NCBI RefSeq assembly: GCF_900091565.1
Contig: NZ_FMCV01000001.1
Span: 124,001 to 188,000, forward strand
Length of the DNA stretch: 64,000 bases
Source of the DNA: Micromonospora marina
GTDB taxonomy: Bacteria > Actinomycetota > Actinomycetes > Mycobacteriales > Micromonosporaceae
Reading direction: 5' to 3'
The translations under genes were made by a program, and so were the position numbers. Shown here in pieces: positions 38,124 to 45,846 of this stretch (position 1 is the stretch's first letter; each line of letters starts with the position of its first letter). The notes under the pieces are model-generated. The model saw only the letters and a program-made list of their open reading frames with translations. It made no database searches and was not told where the DNA came from.

Positions 38124-39104
38124 GTGCCTCCTGCCGTACCAGGCCCGATTCTGCGCCGCCGCCGACTCGGCACCGAGCTGCGTCGGCTCCGCGAACAGGC
38201 CGGTCTGACCGGTGACCAGGTCATCGAGCGGATCGGCTGGGCCTCCGCATCCAAGTTGTCCCGTCTGGAGAACGGCCGCAGCCGTCCCGACCCGGACGAC
38301 GTGGACGTGTTGCTGACGCTCTACGGCGCCGACGAGGAGCAGCGCGCGGAGCTGACCGGGATCACCCACGAGGCCGGCGACATGCGCGGCTGGCTGCGCA
38401 ACTTCCCGGTGATGACCCAGCAGCAGCGCGCCTTCGCCGAGCTTGAGGCCGGTTGCGCGGAGATCTCCGAGTACAACCCGGTGCTGGTGCCGGGGCTGTT
38501 GCAGACGCCCGGGTACGCCCGGCACCGGATCATGTCCGCCGCGCAGGTCGCCGCCGAGGCCGGCGACCCGGAGACCGAGGATCCCGAGACCGAGGTACGC
38601 GCGCGGCAGGCCCGCCAGTCGCTGCTGACCCGCTCCCCCGAGGTGCCCCGCTACACGGCGGTGCTGGAGGAGGCGGCGCTCGGCCGCCGTGCCGGCCCGC
38701 CGGAGGTCCTGCACGAGCAGCTCGTCCACCTGTGCGAGATGGCGCTGCTGCCGAACGTGACGCTGCGTCTGCTGCTGCGGGACACCCGGGTCGGTGACTG
38801 GTACCTGCCGCCGACCGCGTTCTCGGTCTACCGGTTCGCCGATCCCCTCGATCCGGAGACACTCGCCATCGACTGTGGGTTCACCGACGTCATGTCGACC
38901 GAGGCAAACACCCTAAATCGCTATAAAGTGGTGTTCGAGTGGCTATGCTCGTCGGCGCTCTCCGCATCGGACACCCTCTCCTGGTTGATCGAGGCGACGG
39001 GACGGCCGACCGGCACGGCAGTCGAGTCCACGGTGGCGTACGGGCCGGCAACGGCGCCGACCCAACGTCGCCGGGACTCGGGACGCCTCACCACGGAACG
39101 GTGA
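38124..39104 (+). CDS. XRE helix-turn-helix regulator with DUF5753
   Basis: 326 residues. The N-terminal HTH_31 domain (LGTELRRLREQAGLTGDQVIERIGWASASKLSRLENGR) is followed by DUF5753 (EYNPVLVPGLLQTPGYARHRI to FADPLDPETLAIDCG). These WhiJ-like proteins are abundant in actinomycetes and are typically paired with a DUF397 protein, thought to modulate or oppose them in developmental or antibiotic control. The DUF397 gene follows 71 bp downstream. Codon 292-326 is a Thr/Arg-rich tail. Confidence 0.92.
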   Translation: MPPAVPGPILRRRRLGTELRRLREQAGLTGDQVIERIGWASASKLSRLENGRSRPDPDDVDVLLTLYGADEEQRAELTGITHEAGDMRGWLRNFPVMTQQQRAFAELEAGCAEISEYNPVLVPGLLQTPGYARHRIMSAAQVAAEAGDPETEDPETEVRARQARQSLLTRSPEVPRYTAVLEEAALGRRAGPPEVLHEQLVHLCEMALLPNVTLRLLLRDTRVGDWYLPPTAFSVYRFADPLDPETLAIDCGFTDVMSTEANTLNRYKVVFEWLCSSALSASDTLSWLIEATGRPTGTAVESTVAYGPATAPTQRRRDSGRLTTER

Positions 39105-39175
39105 ACCGGCACGGACACCGCCCGCGCTCCGGCGTCGCTCGGTCCCATCGGAGCACCTCACCAGGAGCAAGCACC

Positions 39176-39415
39176 ATGAACGAGATCCACACCAGCACGA
39201 CCGCCCGCTCGGGACGGCTCGCCGGCGCCGCCTGGCGCAAGAGCACCCGCAGCCAGACCTCCAACTGCGTGGAGGTCGCGCCGCTCGGCTCCGGGCCGGC
39301 CACAGTGGCGCTGCGGGACAGCAAGGACCCGAGCGGACCGGTCCTGCTGTTCGACCGGGCCGGGTGGCTCGGCTTCCTCGCCGGCACGAAGAGCGGTCAG
39401 TTCGATCTGGACTGA
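39176..39415 (+). CDS. DUF397 protein, partner of the XRE regulator
   Basis: 79 residues. AWRKSTRSQTSNCVEVAPL and VALRDSKDPSGPVLLF followed by W-L-G-F are the DUF397 hallmarks. Proteins of this family are encoded next to XRE-DUF5753 proteins and are proposed to bind them. AGGAG lies 9 bases before ATG 39176. Confidence 0.93.
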   Translation: MNEIHTSTTARSGRLAGAAWRKSTRSQTSNCVEVAPLGSGPATVALRDSKDPSGPVLLFDRAGWLGFLAGTKSGQFDLD

Positions 39416-39429
39416 TCCGGCGAACCACG

Positions 39430-39461
39430 GGAGGGCCGTCGGCGCGAGCCGGCGGCCCTCC
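39430..39461. terminator. Hairpin terminator after DUF397 gene
   Basis: Arms 39430-39443 and 39448-39461 pair over 14 bp with one G:U, closed by GCGA, a GNRA tetraloop, starting 15 bp past the stop. Confidence 0.65.
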
Positions 39462-39612
39462 GCGCGTCCAGCCCCGACAACGGCGCTGACCTGGGATCCC
39501 CCGTTCGGTCGAGCTGGCGCGTTCCCCTTGCCGGGCGGACACATCGGCGTAACATGACGCGGGAGTGACGTGGAAGTTCCAGCGTGTAACCGCCGATTGT
39601 CCGGGGGACACC

Positions 39613-39882
39613 ATGCGGTTCCTGATCGTCCGCACCGAGATCCGCACCGTCGCCGACGCCGACATCGCCGCCGCCTGGGCCGGCGGGGGCCGCCTGCGGG
39701 ACGAGACGTGCACGCCGGAACCCCGCCGCCAGGTCGTCCACGCCGAGGACCGGGACGCCGCACTCCTGCTCGCCCGCGCACTGTCAGCAGTCGGTGCGGT
39801 GCGCGCGGGCCGGCACCGGGTCAAGGTGCTGCCGATCGAGGAACCCGCCCCCGGCCACCCGTACCGCTGGGACGGCGGATGA
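39613..39882 (+). CDS. Hypothetical protein, 89 residues
   Basis: MRFLIVRTEIRTVADADIAA, then a Gly-rich turn, a mixed middle, and KVLPIEEPAPGHPYRW at the end. GGGGG stands 5 bases before ATG 39613; an in-frame GTG at 39565 would add 16 residues. Likely alpha/beta, no signal peptide or membrane segment. No family recognised. Convergent with nudC. Confidence 0.6.
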   Translation: MRFLIVRTEIRTVADADIAAAWAGGGRLRDETCTPEPRRQVVHAEDRDAALLLARALSAVGAVRAGRHRVKVLPIEEPAPGHPYRWDGG

Positions 39883-39983
39883 CCGGACGCTGACGTCCGT
39901 CGTGGCCGGACCGGCCTCGCCAGTTCGGCGAGGTGGCTGTGTCCCACCGGCGGAGACGACGGCAACCCGGCGGCGACGGACGG

Positions 39984-40931
39984 TCAGCAGTGGCCGTCGA
40001 GCCAGCGGTGCACCAGGAACAACGCGATCGAGGACGGCGGCGGCAGGACCAGCCGGTCTCCCTCGCCCACCGGCACCGGCTCGTCCGCGAGCGCCGCACC
40101 GACCTCCCGGCGGGTGAACCAGCGCGCGTGCGCGATCTCGGCCAGGTCGACCCGGATCGGCGCGTCCGCGTCGGCGCGGGCCAGGAAGCCGAGCATCAGC
40201 GAGCCGGGGAACGGCCAGGGCTGGCTGCCCACGTACGCGATCTCTTCGACCGGGACGCCCACCTCCTCGCGGACCTCGCGCAGCACGGCGGCCTCGGCCG
40301 ACTCGCCCGGCTCGACATATCCGGCCAGGCAGGAGTAGCGACGCCGGCCCGGGGTGCGCGGCCAGGCCGCGTTGTTGCCGAGCAGGCAGCGGCCCTCCGG
40401 GCCGTCCACCCCGTCGTGCACCAGCACGATCATGGCCGGATCGGTACGCGGCCAGACCCGCCCGCCGTCCGGGTCGATCCGCGACCAGCCGGCCTCGTCG
40501 ACGCTCGTCGGCTTGCCGGTCGTCGACGAGAACCCGTGCCGCAGGTGCCAGTTGAGCAGCGCCAACGCGGTGGTGAACAGGCCCGCGTCCCGGTCGGTCA
40601 TCAGGTGGCCGACCTCGCGCAGGTGGACCGGGCGGGTGTCCGGCAGCGCCGGCAGCGGCCCGTCCACCGCGAACACCGGTACGCCGTCCGGCTCGACGCC
40701 GAGGAACATCGGTACCGACCGGGGCACCTCGGCCAGCTCACCGGGGCCGATCAGGACCAGCTCCGGCGGGGTCGCCGCGCCCCGGACCAGCGCCCGTCCC
40801 TCGGCCGCGGAGTCCAGCACCAGCACCCGGGCCCGCTCCCACGCCTCGGTCAGCCAGCCCGGATCGGTACGCCGGTGCGCGGCCCGGTCGAGCGTCGACC
40901 GGGCCAGCGGCGGGGCGGACTCGCCGCTCAT
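39984..40931 (-). CDS. nudC: NAD(+)/NADH pyrophosphatase NudC, zinc-ribbon cysteines lost
   Basis: 315 residues. The Nudix box GYVEPGESAEAAVLREVREEVGV (204-226) is complete and followed by SQPWPFP (236-242), which marks NADH diphosphatases. In Escherichia coli NudC a four-cysteine zinc ribbon precedes the catalytic domain; here the matching region (HGFSSTTGKPTSVDEAGW) has no cysteines, with only PRTDPAMI keeping the family shape. NudC hydrolyses NAD(H) and can remove NAD caps from RNA. The ATG 40931 overlaps the stop of the M16B gene (ATGA), so it is the third gene of that operon. Confidence 0.93.
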   Translation of the reverse strand: MSGESAPPLARSTLDRAAHRRTDPGWLTEAWERARVLVLDSAAEGRALVRGAATPPELVLIGPGELAEVPRSVPMFLGVEPDGVPVFAVDGPLPALPDTRPVHLREVGHLMTDRDAGLFTTALALLNWHLRHGFSSTTGKPTSVDEAGWSRIDPDGGRVWPRTDPAMIVLVHDGVDGPEGRCLLGNNAAWPRTPGRRRYSCLAGYVEPGESAEAAVLREVREEVGVPVEEIAYVGSQPWPFPGSLMLGFLARADADAPIRVDLAEIAHARWFTRREVGAALADEPVPVGEGDRLVLPPPSSIALFLVHRWLDGHC

Positions 40932-42268
40932 GCCGGTTCCGTACGCACCGGTGTCAGCGTGGCGAGCGAGTCGGCCACCCGCTCGGCGTCGCCGAGCACA
41001 ACGGTGACCGCGCGGGCCGGGGCCAGGTAGCGGGCGGCCACCTCGGCCACGTCGTCCACTGTCGCGGCGGCCAGCCGGGCGGCGTGCTCGGCGAGGAAGT
41101 CCAGCCGTAGCCCGTTGCCGGCGTACGCGCTGGTCAGCGACGCGAGGCCGGCCTGGGTGGACATGCCGAGCTGAAGGGTGCCGAGGGCGTACTGGCGGGC
41201 CTGCTCCAACTCCTCCGGCTTCGGCGGCACCGTGGCCAGGCGGCCCAGCTCGTAGGTCGTCTCCACCAGCGCCGCCGCTGTCACCTCGGTGGCCACCTCG
41301 GCGCCGGCGACGAGCAGCGAACCGGCCACCGAGTGCTCCACGAGCGAGTGCGGCCCGTACGTGTAGCCCTTGTCCTCGCGGATGTTCTCCACCCAGCGGG
41401 AGGAGAAGTAGCCGCCGAAGATCAGGTTGGCGAGCTGCAGGGCGGCGTGGTCCGGGTGGGTGCGCGGCACCGCTGGGAGCGCGAGGCGTACCGAGGACTG
41501 CACCGAGCCGGGACGGTCGACGAGCAGCAGCGGCCCGGGTTCCAGCGGCGGCGCGGGGGGCACCTCGGCGACGTGGCCGTCACCGCGCCACCCGGACAGC
41601 GCCTGCTCGGCCGCGTCCAGCGCCCGGTCCGGCGCGACGTCCCCGACGAGCACCAGCACCGCGCCGGCCGGATGCACCCGCTCGGTGTGCAGCCGGCGCA
41701 ACGGGGCCGGGCGGACGGCCCGGACCTGGTCCGGGTCGGGCGTCTGCTCCGCGTACGGGTGCCGGCCGTACACCCGCTTGAGCAGCGCGGTGCGGGCCAG
41801 GTGGGACGGCTGGCTCTGGGCGACCTGGATGCGGTCGACCAGCCGCTCCCGTTCGGTCTCCACCCAGTCGGCCGGGTAGGAGGCCCCGGTGAGCACCTCG
41901 GCGAGCAGTTCCAGCATCCGGTCCAGACCGGTGACCAGGCCCGCGCCGGAGAGCATCAGCCGGTCCGGGTCGAGACCGGCGGTCAGCCCGCCGCCGACCT
42001 TCTGCAACTCGGCCGCCAGCTCGGTGGCGCTGTGCGCCTCGGTGCCGGAGAGCATGGTCTGCGCCAGCATCGCGCCGCGGGCCAGGTGGGTGCGCCCGAA
42101 CGGCATCCACAGCCGCAGCTCGACCAGCGGTACTGCGGACCGGCGTACCGCGATCACGGTGAGACCGTTGCCGAGCGTGCGCTCGGCCTGCTTGGGCACC
42201 TTGAGGCGGCGGTTCGGGCCGAGTGCCGGCAGCGGCCGCACAGCGGCGGTGGTCGTACCCGTGCTCAT
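40928..42268 (-). CDS. M16 peptidase-like subunit without the zinc motif
   Basis: 446 residues of M16/insulinase fold (NGLTVIAVRRSAVPLVELRLWMPFG, LVGDVAPDRALDAAEQALSGW, RFGGYFSSRWVENIREDKGYTYG). The place where HxxEH should be reads LARGAMLAQTML, so it cannot bind the catalytic zinc. It retains the R-x-Y-type motif (DKGYTYG) of M16 partner subunits. It should form a heterodimer with the active subunit encoded just upstream, like mitochondrial processing peptidase or bacterial two-gene M16 pairs. The genes overlap by ATGA. Confidence 0.92.
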   Translation of the reverse strand: MSTGTTTAAVRPLPALGPNRRLKVPKQAERTLGNGLTVIAVRRSAVPLVELRLWMPFGRTHLARGAMLAQTMLSGTEAHSATELAAELQKVGGGLTAGLDPDRLMLSGAGLVTGLDRMLELLAEVLTGASYPADWVETERERLVDRIQVAQSQPSHLARTALLKRVYGRHPYAEQTPDPDQVRAVRPAPLRRLHTERVHPAGAVLVLVGDVAPDRALDAAEQALSGWRGDGHVAEVPPAPPLEPGPLLLVDRPGSVQSSVRLALPAVPRTHPDHAALQLANLIFGGYFSSRWVENIREDKGYTYGPHSLVEHSVAGSLLVAGAEVATEVTAAALVETTYELGRLATVPPKPEELEQARQYALGTLQLGMSTQAGLASLTSAYAGNGLRLDFLAEHAARLAAATVDDVAEVAARYLAPARAVTVVLGDAERVADSLATLTPVRTEPA

Positions 42269-43575
42269 CGGGCTCCTCCGGCGACGACCTCGACTGACGC
42301 GCGGCGCTCGGGCCGCAGGGTGGTGGCGGCGGCGCGGACCTGTTCCTCGGTCACCTCGCCGACCAGCCGGGGCAGGTCGTTGAGCAGGCCGGGTTCGCCG
42401 CGTTGCTGTTCCAGCACCGCCATCCGCAGCGCGCGGCCGAGTACCGCGTCCGTGTCACGCAGCAGGTGGGTGGCCATCCGGGCCTGGGTACGCGCCAGCT
42501 CCCCCTCGGTCAGCCCGTCGGTGACCAGCCGGTCCAGTTCCTCGTCGATCGTGCGCAGCACCTTGTCCACGTCACCGCCGGGCGGCAGGTGCGCCTGGAG
42601 CAGCAGTGCGGTGGGGTCGCGCACGTCGAACGGGTCGCCCATGAAGCCGACGTACCCGCCGAGGCCGGTGACCGACCGGTCGCGCTGCACCAGCCGCTCG
42701 ACCAGCCGGGAGGCGTCGCCGTCGGTGAGCACCTCGGCCAGCACCACGTACGGCAGGTAAGCGGCGAAGTCGCCGATCGGGTCGGGCACCCGCCACGCGC
42801 CGGCCACCGCCGGGAGCGGGGCCAGCGCGTCGGTGTACGTGCTGCGCCGTTCGGCGGTCAGGTCGGGCTCGGCGAAGTCGGGCCGCTGCGGGGCGGGCCG
42901 GGCCGGCACGTCCCCGAAGTGCCGCTCGATGAGCGTGGTCGCCTCGGCCACGTCGATGTCGCCGCTGACCGCGAGCACCGCGTTGCCGCTGGCGTAGTAG
43001 CGGCGGAAGAAGTCAGCGGCGTCGGACACGGTGGCCGACTCCAGATCGACGAAGGAGCCGTAGCCGTCGTGCGCGTTGGGGAAGGTGTCGAACATCACCG
43101 GGGGCAGCGTCAGCCAGGGGAACCCGCCGTACGGCCGGTTCAGCACGTTGACCCGGATCTCCTCCTTCACCACGTCCACCTGGTTGCGCAGGTTCTCCTC
43201 GGTCAGCCGGGGGCCGCGCATCCGGTCGGCCTCCAGGAACAGCGCCCGTTCCAGTGCGTTGGCGGGCAGCGTCTCGAAGTAGTCGGTGTAGTCCAGGTGG
43301 GTGGAGCCGTTGAACGTCCCGCCCGCGCCCTGGACGTGCCGGAAGTGGGCCAGCTTCTCCAGGTTCTCCGAGCCCTGGAACATCAGGTGCTCGAAGAGGT
43401 GGGCGAACCCGGTGCGTCCCTCCGGCTCGGAGCGGATACCGACGTCGTAGACCACCGCCACCCCGATGACCGGGGCGCTGCGGTCCGGCGTGAGCACCAC
43501 GCGCAGGCCGTTGTCGAGGGTGAACCGTTCGACCGGGTACTTCGTCGCTGGGATCTTCGCGCTACGCGTCGGCAC
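42265..43575 (-). CDS. M16 zinc metallopeptidase, active subunit
   Basis: 436 residues. HLFEHLMF (His59, Glu62, His63) is the inverted zincin motif HxxEH, and the third ligand Glu lies in VVKEEIRVN. The downstream gene encodes the inactive partner, which supplies the substrate-gripping part. Soluble, no signal peptide visible, so probably degrades peptides in the cytoplasm. It follows a small membrane-protein gene by 10 bp in the same operon. Confidence 0.95.
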   Translation of the reverse strand: MPTRSAKIPATKYPVERFTLDNGLRVVLTPDRSAPVIGVAVVYDVGIRSEPEGRTGFAHLFEHLMFQGSENLEKLAHFRHVQGAGGTFNGSTHLDYTDYFETLPANALERALFLEADRMRGPRLTEENLRNQVDVVKEEIRVNVLNRPYGGFPWLTLPPVMFDTFPNAHDGYGSFVDLESATVSDAADFFRRYYASGNAVLAVSGDIDVAEATTLIERHFGDVPARPAPQRPDFAEPDLTAERRSTYTDALAPLPAVAGAWRVPDPIGDFAAYLPYVVLAEVLTDGDASRLVERLVQRDRSVTGLGGYVGFMGDPFDVRDPTALLLQAHLPPGGDVDKVLRTIDEELDRLVTDGLTEGELARTQARMATHLLRDTDAVLGRALRMAVLEQQRGEPGLLNDLPRLVGEVTEEQVRAAATTLRPERRASVEVVAGGAR

Positions 43576-43585
43576 GAGATCGACA

Positions 43586-43864
43586 CTAGCGCCTCGGTAC
43601 CGGCTCTACCGCCGGTGTGCCCTGGCCGAACGGTCGACCGAACACTGCGGATTGGACATTCGACGAGAGGGCTTCCCCTGCGCCGCTGTGCTCGGCGCTC
43701 GTGCCCGGGGTGAAGCTTCGGGTGGCGCCACGGCCCTGCGGGCCGTCGTAGGAGGGTTGCCAGGGCCCGAACGCGGCCACCGCGGCGAGCGCCAGGCCGG
43801 CTCCCGCCACCGCGAGCACCAGCACCACTTCCCGCGCTCCGCTCGATCCGGCGTCCCGCGCCAT
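43586..43864 (-). CDS. Small membrane protein upstream of M16 operon, 92 residues
   Basis: One transmembrane helix (REVVLVLAVAGAGLALAAVAAF, about 11-32) follows a short N-terminus; the rest is a polar, Gly/Ser-rich extracytoplasmic tail with WQPSYDG. Unrecognised. It is 10 bp upstream of the active M16 gene and on the same strand, so it is probably the first gene of the operon. Confidence 0.7.
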   Translation of the reverse strand: MARDAGSSGAREVVLVLAVAGAGLALAAVAAFGPWQPSYDGPQGRGATRSFTPGTSAEHSGAGEALSSNVQSAVFGRPFGQGTPAVEPVPRR

Positions 43865-44005
43865 GACCGCTCCCTCCGCGTCCGGCCGACCCCCCGACCG
43901 GTCTCCCGAGCAGCAGCATCGCGGTCGGGTTCCGGTCGCGCAGTCGGGCAGCCGACCGAAAGTCGACTGATTCCCGACTCAGGACCGGGCGGACGCGGGG
44001 CACGG

Positions 44006-45259
44006 TCAGCGGCGGCGCGGGCGCCGGCGAGGACGGGTTCCCGGAGCGGGGTGCGCGGCAGCGGGCGCGGTGATGGTCACCGGCACGCCGGACGGCTCCC
44101 GCGCACCGGTGAGCCGGCTCAGTTCACTGTCGCCGGGGCGTACCCGCGTGGTCTTGGGGTTGATGCCCGCGGTGCTCATCAGCCGGGCGACGTCGCGGCG
44201 CTGGTCCGGCAGGACGAGCGTCACCACAGTGCCCGACTCGCCGGCCCGCGCGGTCCGGCCGCCCCGGTGCAGGTAGTCCTTGGCCTCGGTGGGCGGGTCG
44301 GCGTTGACGACCAGGTCCAGCCCGTCCACGTGGATGCCCCGGGCCGCCACGTCGGTCGCCACCAGCGCGGTGACCTGGCCGGTGCGGAACTGTTCCAGGA
44401 TGCGGGTGCGCTGCGGCTGCGACTTGCCGCCGTGCAGCGCCGCCGCGCGTACGCCCTTGGCGAGCAACTGACGGGCCACCCGGTCGGCGCGGTGCTTGGT
44501 GGCGATGAACACGATGGTGCGGCCCTCGCGGGCGGCGATGTGCGCCAGCGCGGCCGGCTTGTCCTCCGCGTCGAGGTGCAGCACGTGGTGCGTCATCGCG
44601 GTGACGGTGGCGGTGCCCGGGTCGACCGAGTGCGTCACCGGGTCGGCCAGGAAACGGCGGACCAGCCGGTCCACCCCCCGGTCCAGGGTGGCCGAGAACA
44701 GCATCCGCTGCCCGCCCGGCGCGACCTGCTCCAGCAGCTTGGTCACCTGCGGCAGGAAGCCCATGTCGGCCATCTGGTCCGCCTCGTCGAGCACGGTGAT
44801 GGCCACCTGGTCCAGCCGGGCGTCTCCCCTGTCGATCAGGTCGTGCAGCCGGCCCGGCGTGGCCACCAGCACCTCGGCGCCGGCACGCAACGCGGCCGCC
44901 TGCCGGGTCAGCGAGAGCCCGCCGACCACAGTGGCGCAGCGCAGGCCGAGCACGGCGGCGTACGGAGCGAGCGCGTCGGTCACCTGCGCGGCCAGTTCCC
45001 GGGTCGGCACGAGCACCAGCGCCAGCGGGCGGCCCGGGCGGGCCCGGCGGCCGGCCGTACGGTGCAGCAGCGGCAACCCGAACGCGAGCGTCTTGCCGGA
45101 GCCGGTCCGGCCCCGGCCGAGCACGTCCCGGCCGGCCAGCGAGTCCGGGATGGTGGCCGCCTGGATCGGGAACGGCGCGGAGATGCCCTGCGCGGCCAGC
45201 TCGGAGACGAGCGCCGGAGCCAGGCCGGTGGCGGCGAACGTGGGCAGGGTCGTGGTCAT
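44006..45259 (-). CDS. DEAD-box RNA helicase
   Basis: 417 residues. Q motif (FAATGLAPALVSELAAQGISAPFPIQ), GRGRTGSGKT (motif I), PTRELA (Ia), TPGR (Ib), VLDEADQM (motif II, DEAD), FSAT (III), and TDVAARGIHVDG and HRGGRTARAG (V and VI). The basic tail (RPRRRPRRR) is typical of RNA-binding cold-shock helicases. ATG 45259 has AGGAAGG 8 bases upstream, but that sequence is one arm of an 11-bp hairpin (45268-45298). cspA lies upstream on the same strand, with a terminator between. Confidence 0.95.
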   Translation of the reverse strand: MTTTLPTFAATGLAPALVSELAAQGISAPFPIQAATIPDSLAGRDVLGRGRTGSGKTLAFGLPLLHRTAGRRARPGRPLALVLVPTRELAAQVTDALAPYAAVLGLRCATVVGGLSLTRQAAALRAGAEVLVATPGRLHDLIDRGDARLDQVAITVLDEADQMADMGFLPQVTKLLEQVAPGGQRMLFSATLDRGVDRLVRRFLADPVTHSVDPGTATVTAMTHHVLHLDAEDKPAALAHIAAREGRTIVFIATKHRADRVARQLLAKGVRAAALHGGKSQPQRTRILEQFRTGQVTALVATDVAARGIHVDGLDLVVNADPPTEAKDYLHRGGRTARAGESGTVVTLVLPDQRRDVARLMSTAGINPKTTRVRPGDSELSRLTGAREPSGVPVTITAPAAAHPAPGTRPRRRPRRR

Positions 45260-45267
45260 GCGGAAAG

Positions 45268-45298
45268 CCTTCCTCGACGCGGCACGTGTCGAGGAAGG
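45268..45298 (-). promoter_or_regulatory. Hairpin sequestering the DEAD-box helicase ribosome site
   Basis: CCTTCCTCGAC (45288-45298 on minus, read 5' to 3') pairs with GTCGAGGAAGG (45278-45268), 11 perfect base pairs with a 9-base loop. The second arm contains the Shine-Dalgarno AGGAAGG, 8 bases before ATG 45259. The helicase could open its own mRNA. Confidence 0.6.
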
Positions 45299-45315
45299 GC
45301 GCCGGACAGCGGCGC

Positions 45316-45340
45316 GTCACCGGTGGTCACCGGTGGTCAC
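45316..45340. repeat. 10-bp tandem repeat, 2.5 copies
   Basis: GTCACCGGTG is repeated at 45316-45325 and 45326-45335 and half repeated at 45336-45340. It is in the 5' region of the DEAD-box gene. Each unit is partly palindromic (CACCGGTG). Possible operator. Confidence 0.55.
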
Positions 45341-45358
45341 AAGCACGAACCGAAAGGG

Positions 45359-45391
45359 ACGGGCCGGCCCGGCAGAGGCGGGCCGGCCCGT
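45359..45391. terminator. 13-bp hairpin between cspA and the helicase
   Basis: ACGGGCCGGCCCG (45359-45371) and CGGGCCGGCCCGT (45379-45391), loop of 7. On the minus strand it lies 48 bp past the cspA stop. It could end the cspA mRNA or attenuate read-through into the helicase gene. Confidence 0.65.
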
Positions 45392-45438
45392 GCACCACGC
45401 CCGAAGGGGCGCGATGGTGGTGCTGGTTGATCCGAAGA

Positions 45439-45642
45439 TCAGAGCGGACGGATGTTCTCCGCCTGCGGGCCCTTCTGGCCCTGGGTCACCTCGAACTCGA
45501 CCCGCTGGTTCTCGTCCAGGCTCCGGTAGCCGGAGGTCTGGATCGCCGAGAAGTGGGCGAAGACGTCGGCGCCGCCGTCGTCCGGGGTGATGAAGCCGAA
45601 GCCCTTGTCAGCGTTGAACCACTTGACGGTGCCAATTGCCAT
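45439..45642 (-). CDS. cspA: Cold-shock protein
   Basis: 67 residues. [32 protein letters not shown] carries RNP1 (KGFGFI) and RNP2 (DVFAHF), the single-stranded nucleic-acid binding motifs of CSD proteins. It acts as an RNA chaperone. AAGGAG lies 8 bases before ATG 45642. The leader is about 150-200 nt long and holds an 8-bp hairpin GGCCCGCA/TGCGGGCC (45670-45690), as expected for a csp mRNA. It precedes the DEAD-box helicase. Confidence 0.96.
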   Translation of the reverse strand: MAIGTVKWFNADKGFGFITPDDGGADVFAHFSAIQTSGYRSLDENQRVEFEVTQGQKGPQAENIRPL

Positions 45643-45669
45643 GTGTTTCGTCTCCTTGACGGAACGGTC

Positions 45670-45690
45670 GGCCCGCACGTGTTGCGGGCC
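45670..45690. promoter_or_regulatory. Hairpin in the cspA 5' leader
   Basis: Perfect 8-bp stem with loop CGTGT, 28 bp upstream of ATG 45642. A candidate temperature-sensitive structure of the csp leader. Confidence 0.4.
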
Positions 45691-45775
45691 GGAGAGGAGC
45701 ACCCCGCGCGTGGAATACGCGGCGTGCCTGTCGCTGCTGGTCGCCCCGCCCGGAGAACTCCGGACACAACAAAGA

Positions 45776-45803
45776 GCGCCTGGGGCCACAATCCGCCAGG
45801 CGC
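45776..45803 (-). terminator. Terminator after adnB
   Basis: GCGCCTGG/CCAGGCGC, 12-base loop, followed on the minus strand by TCTTTGTTG. It lies 44 bp past the adnB stop and upstream of cspA. Confidence 0.6.
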
Positions 45804-45846
45804 ACACAGAGTCTCTGGAAACCAAAACTGCAACCCCGTCAACGTA

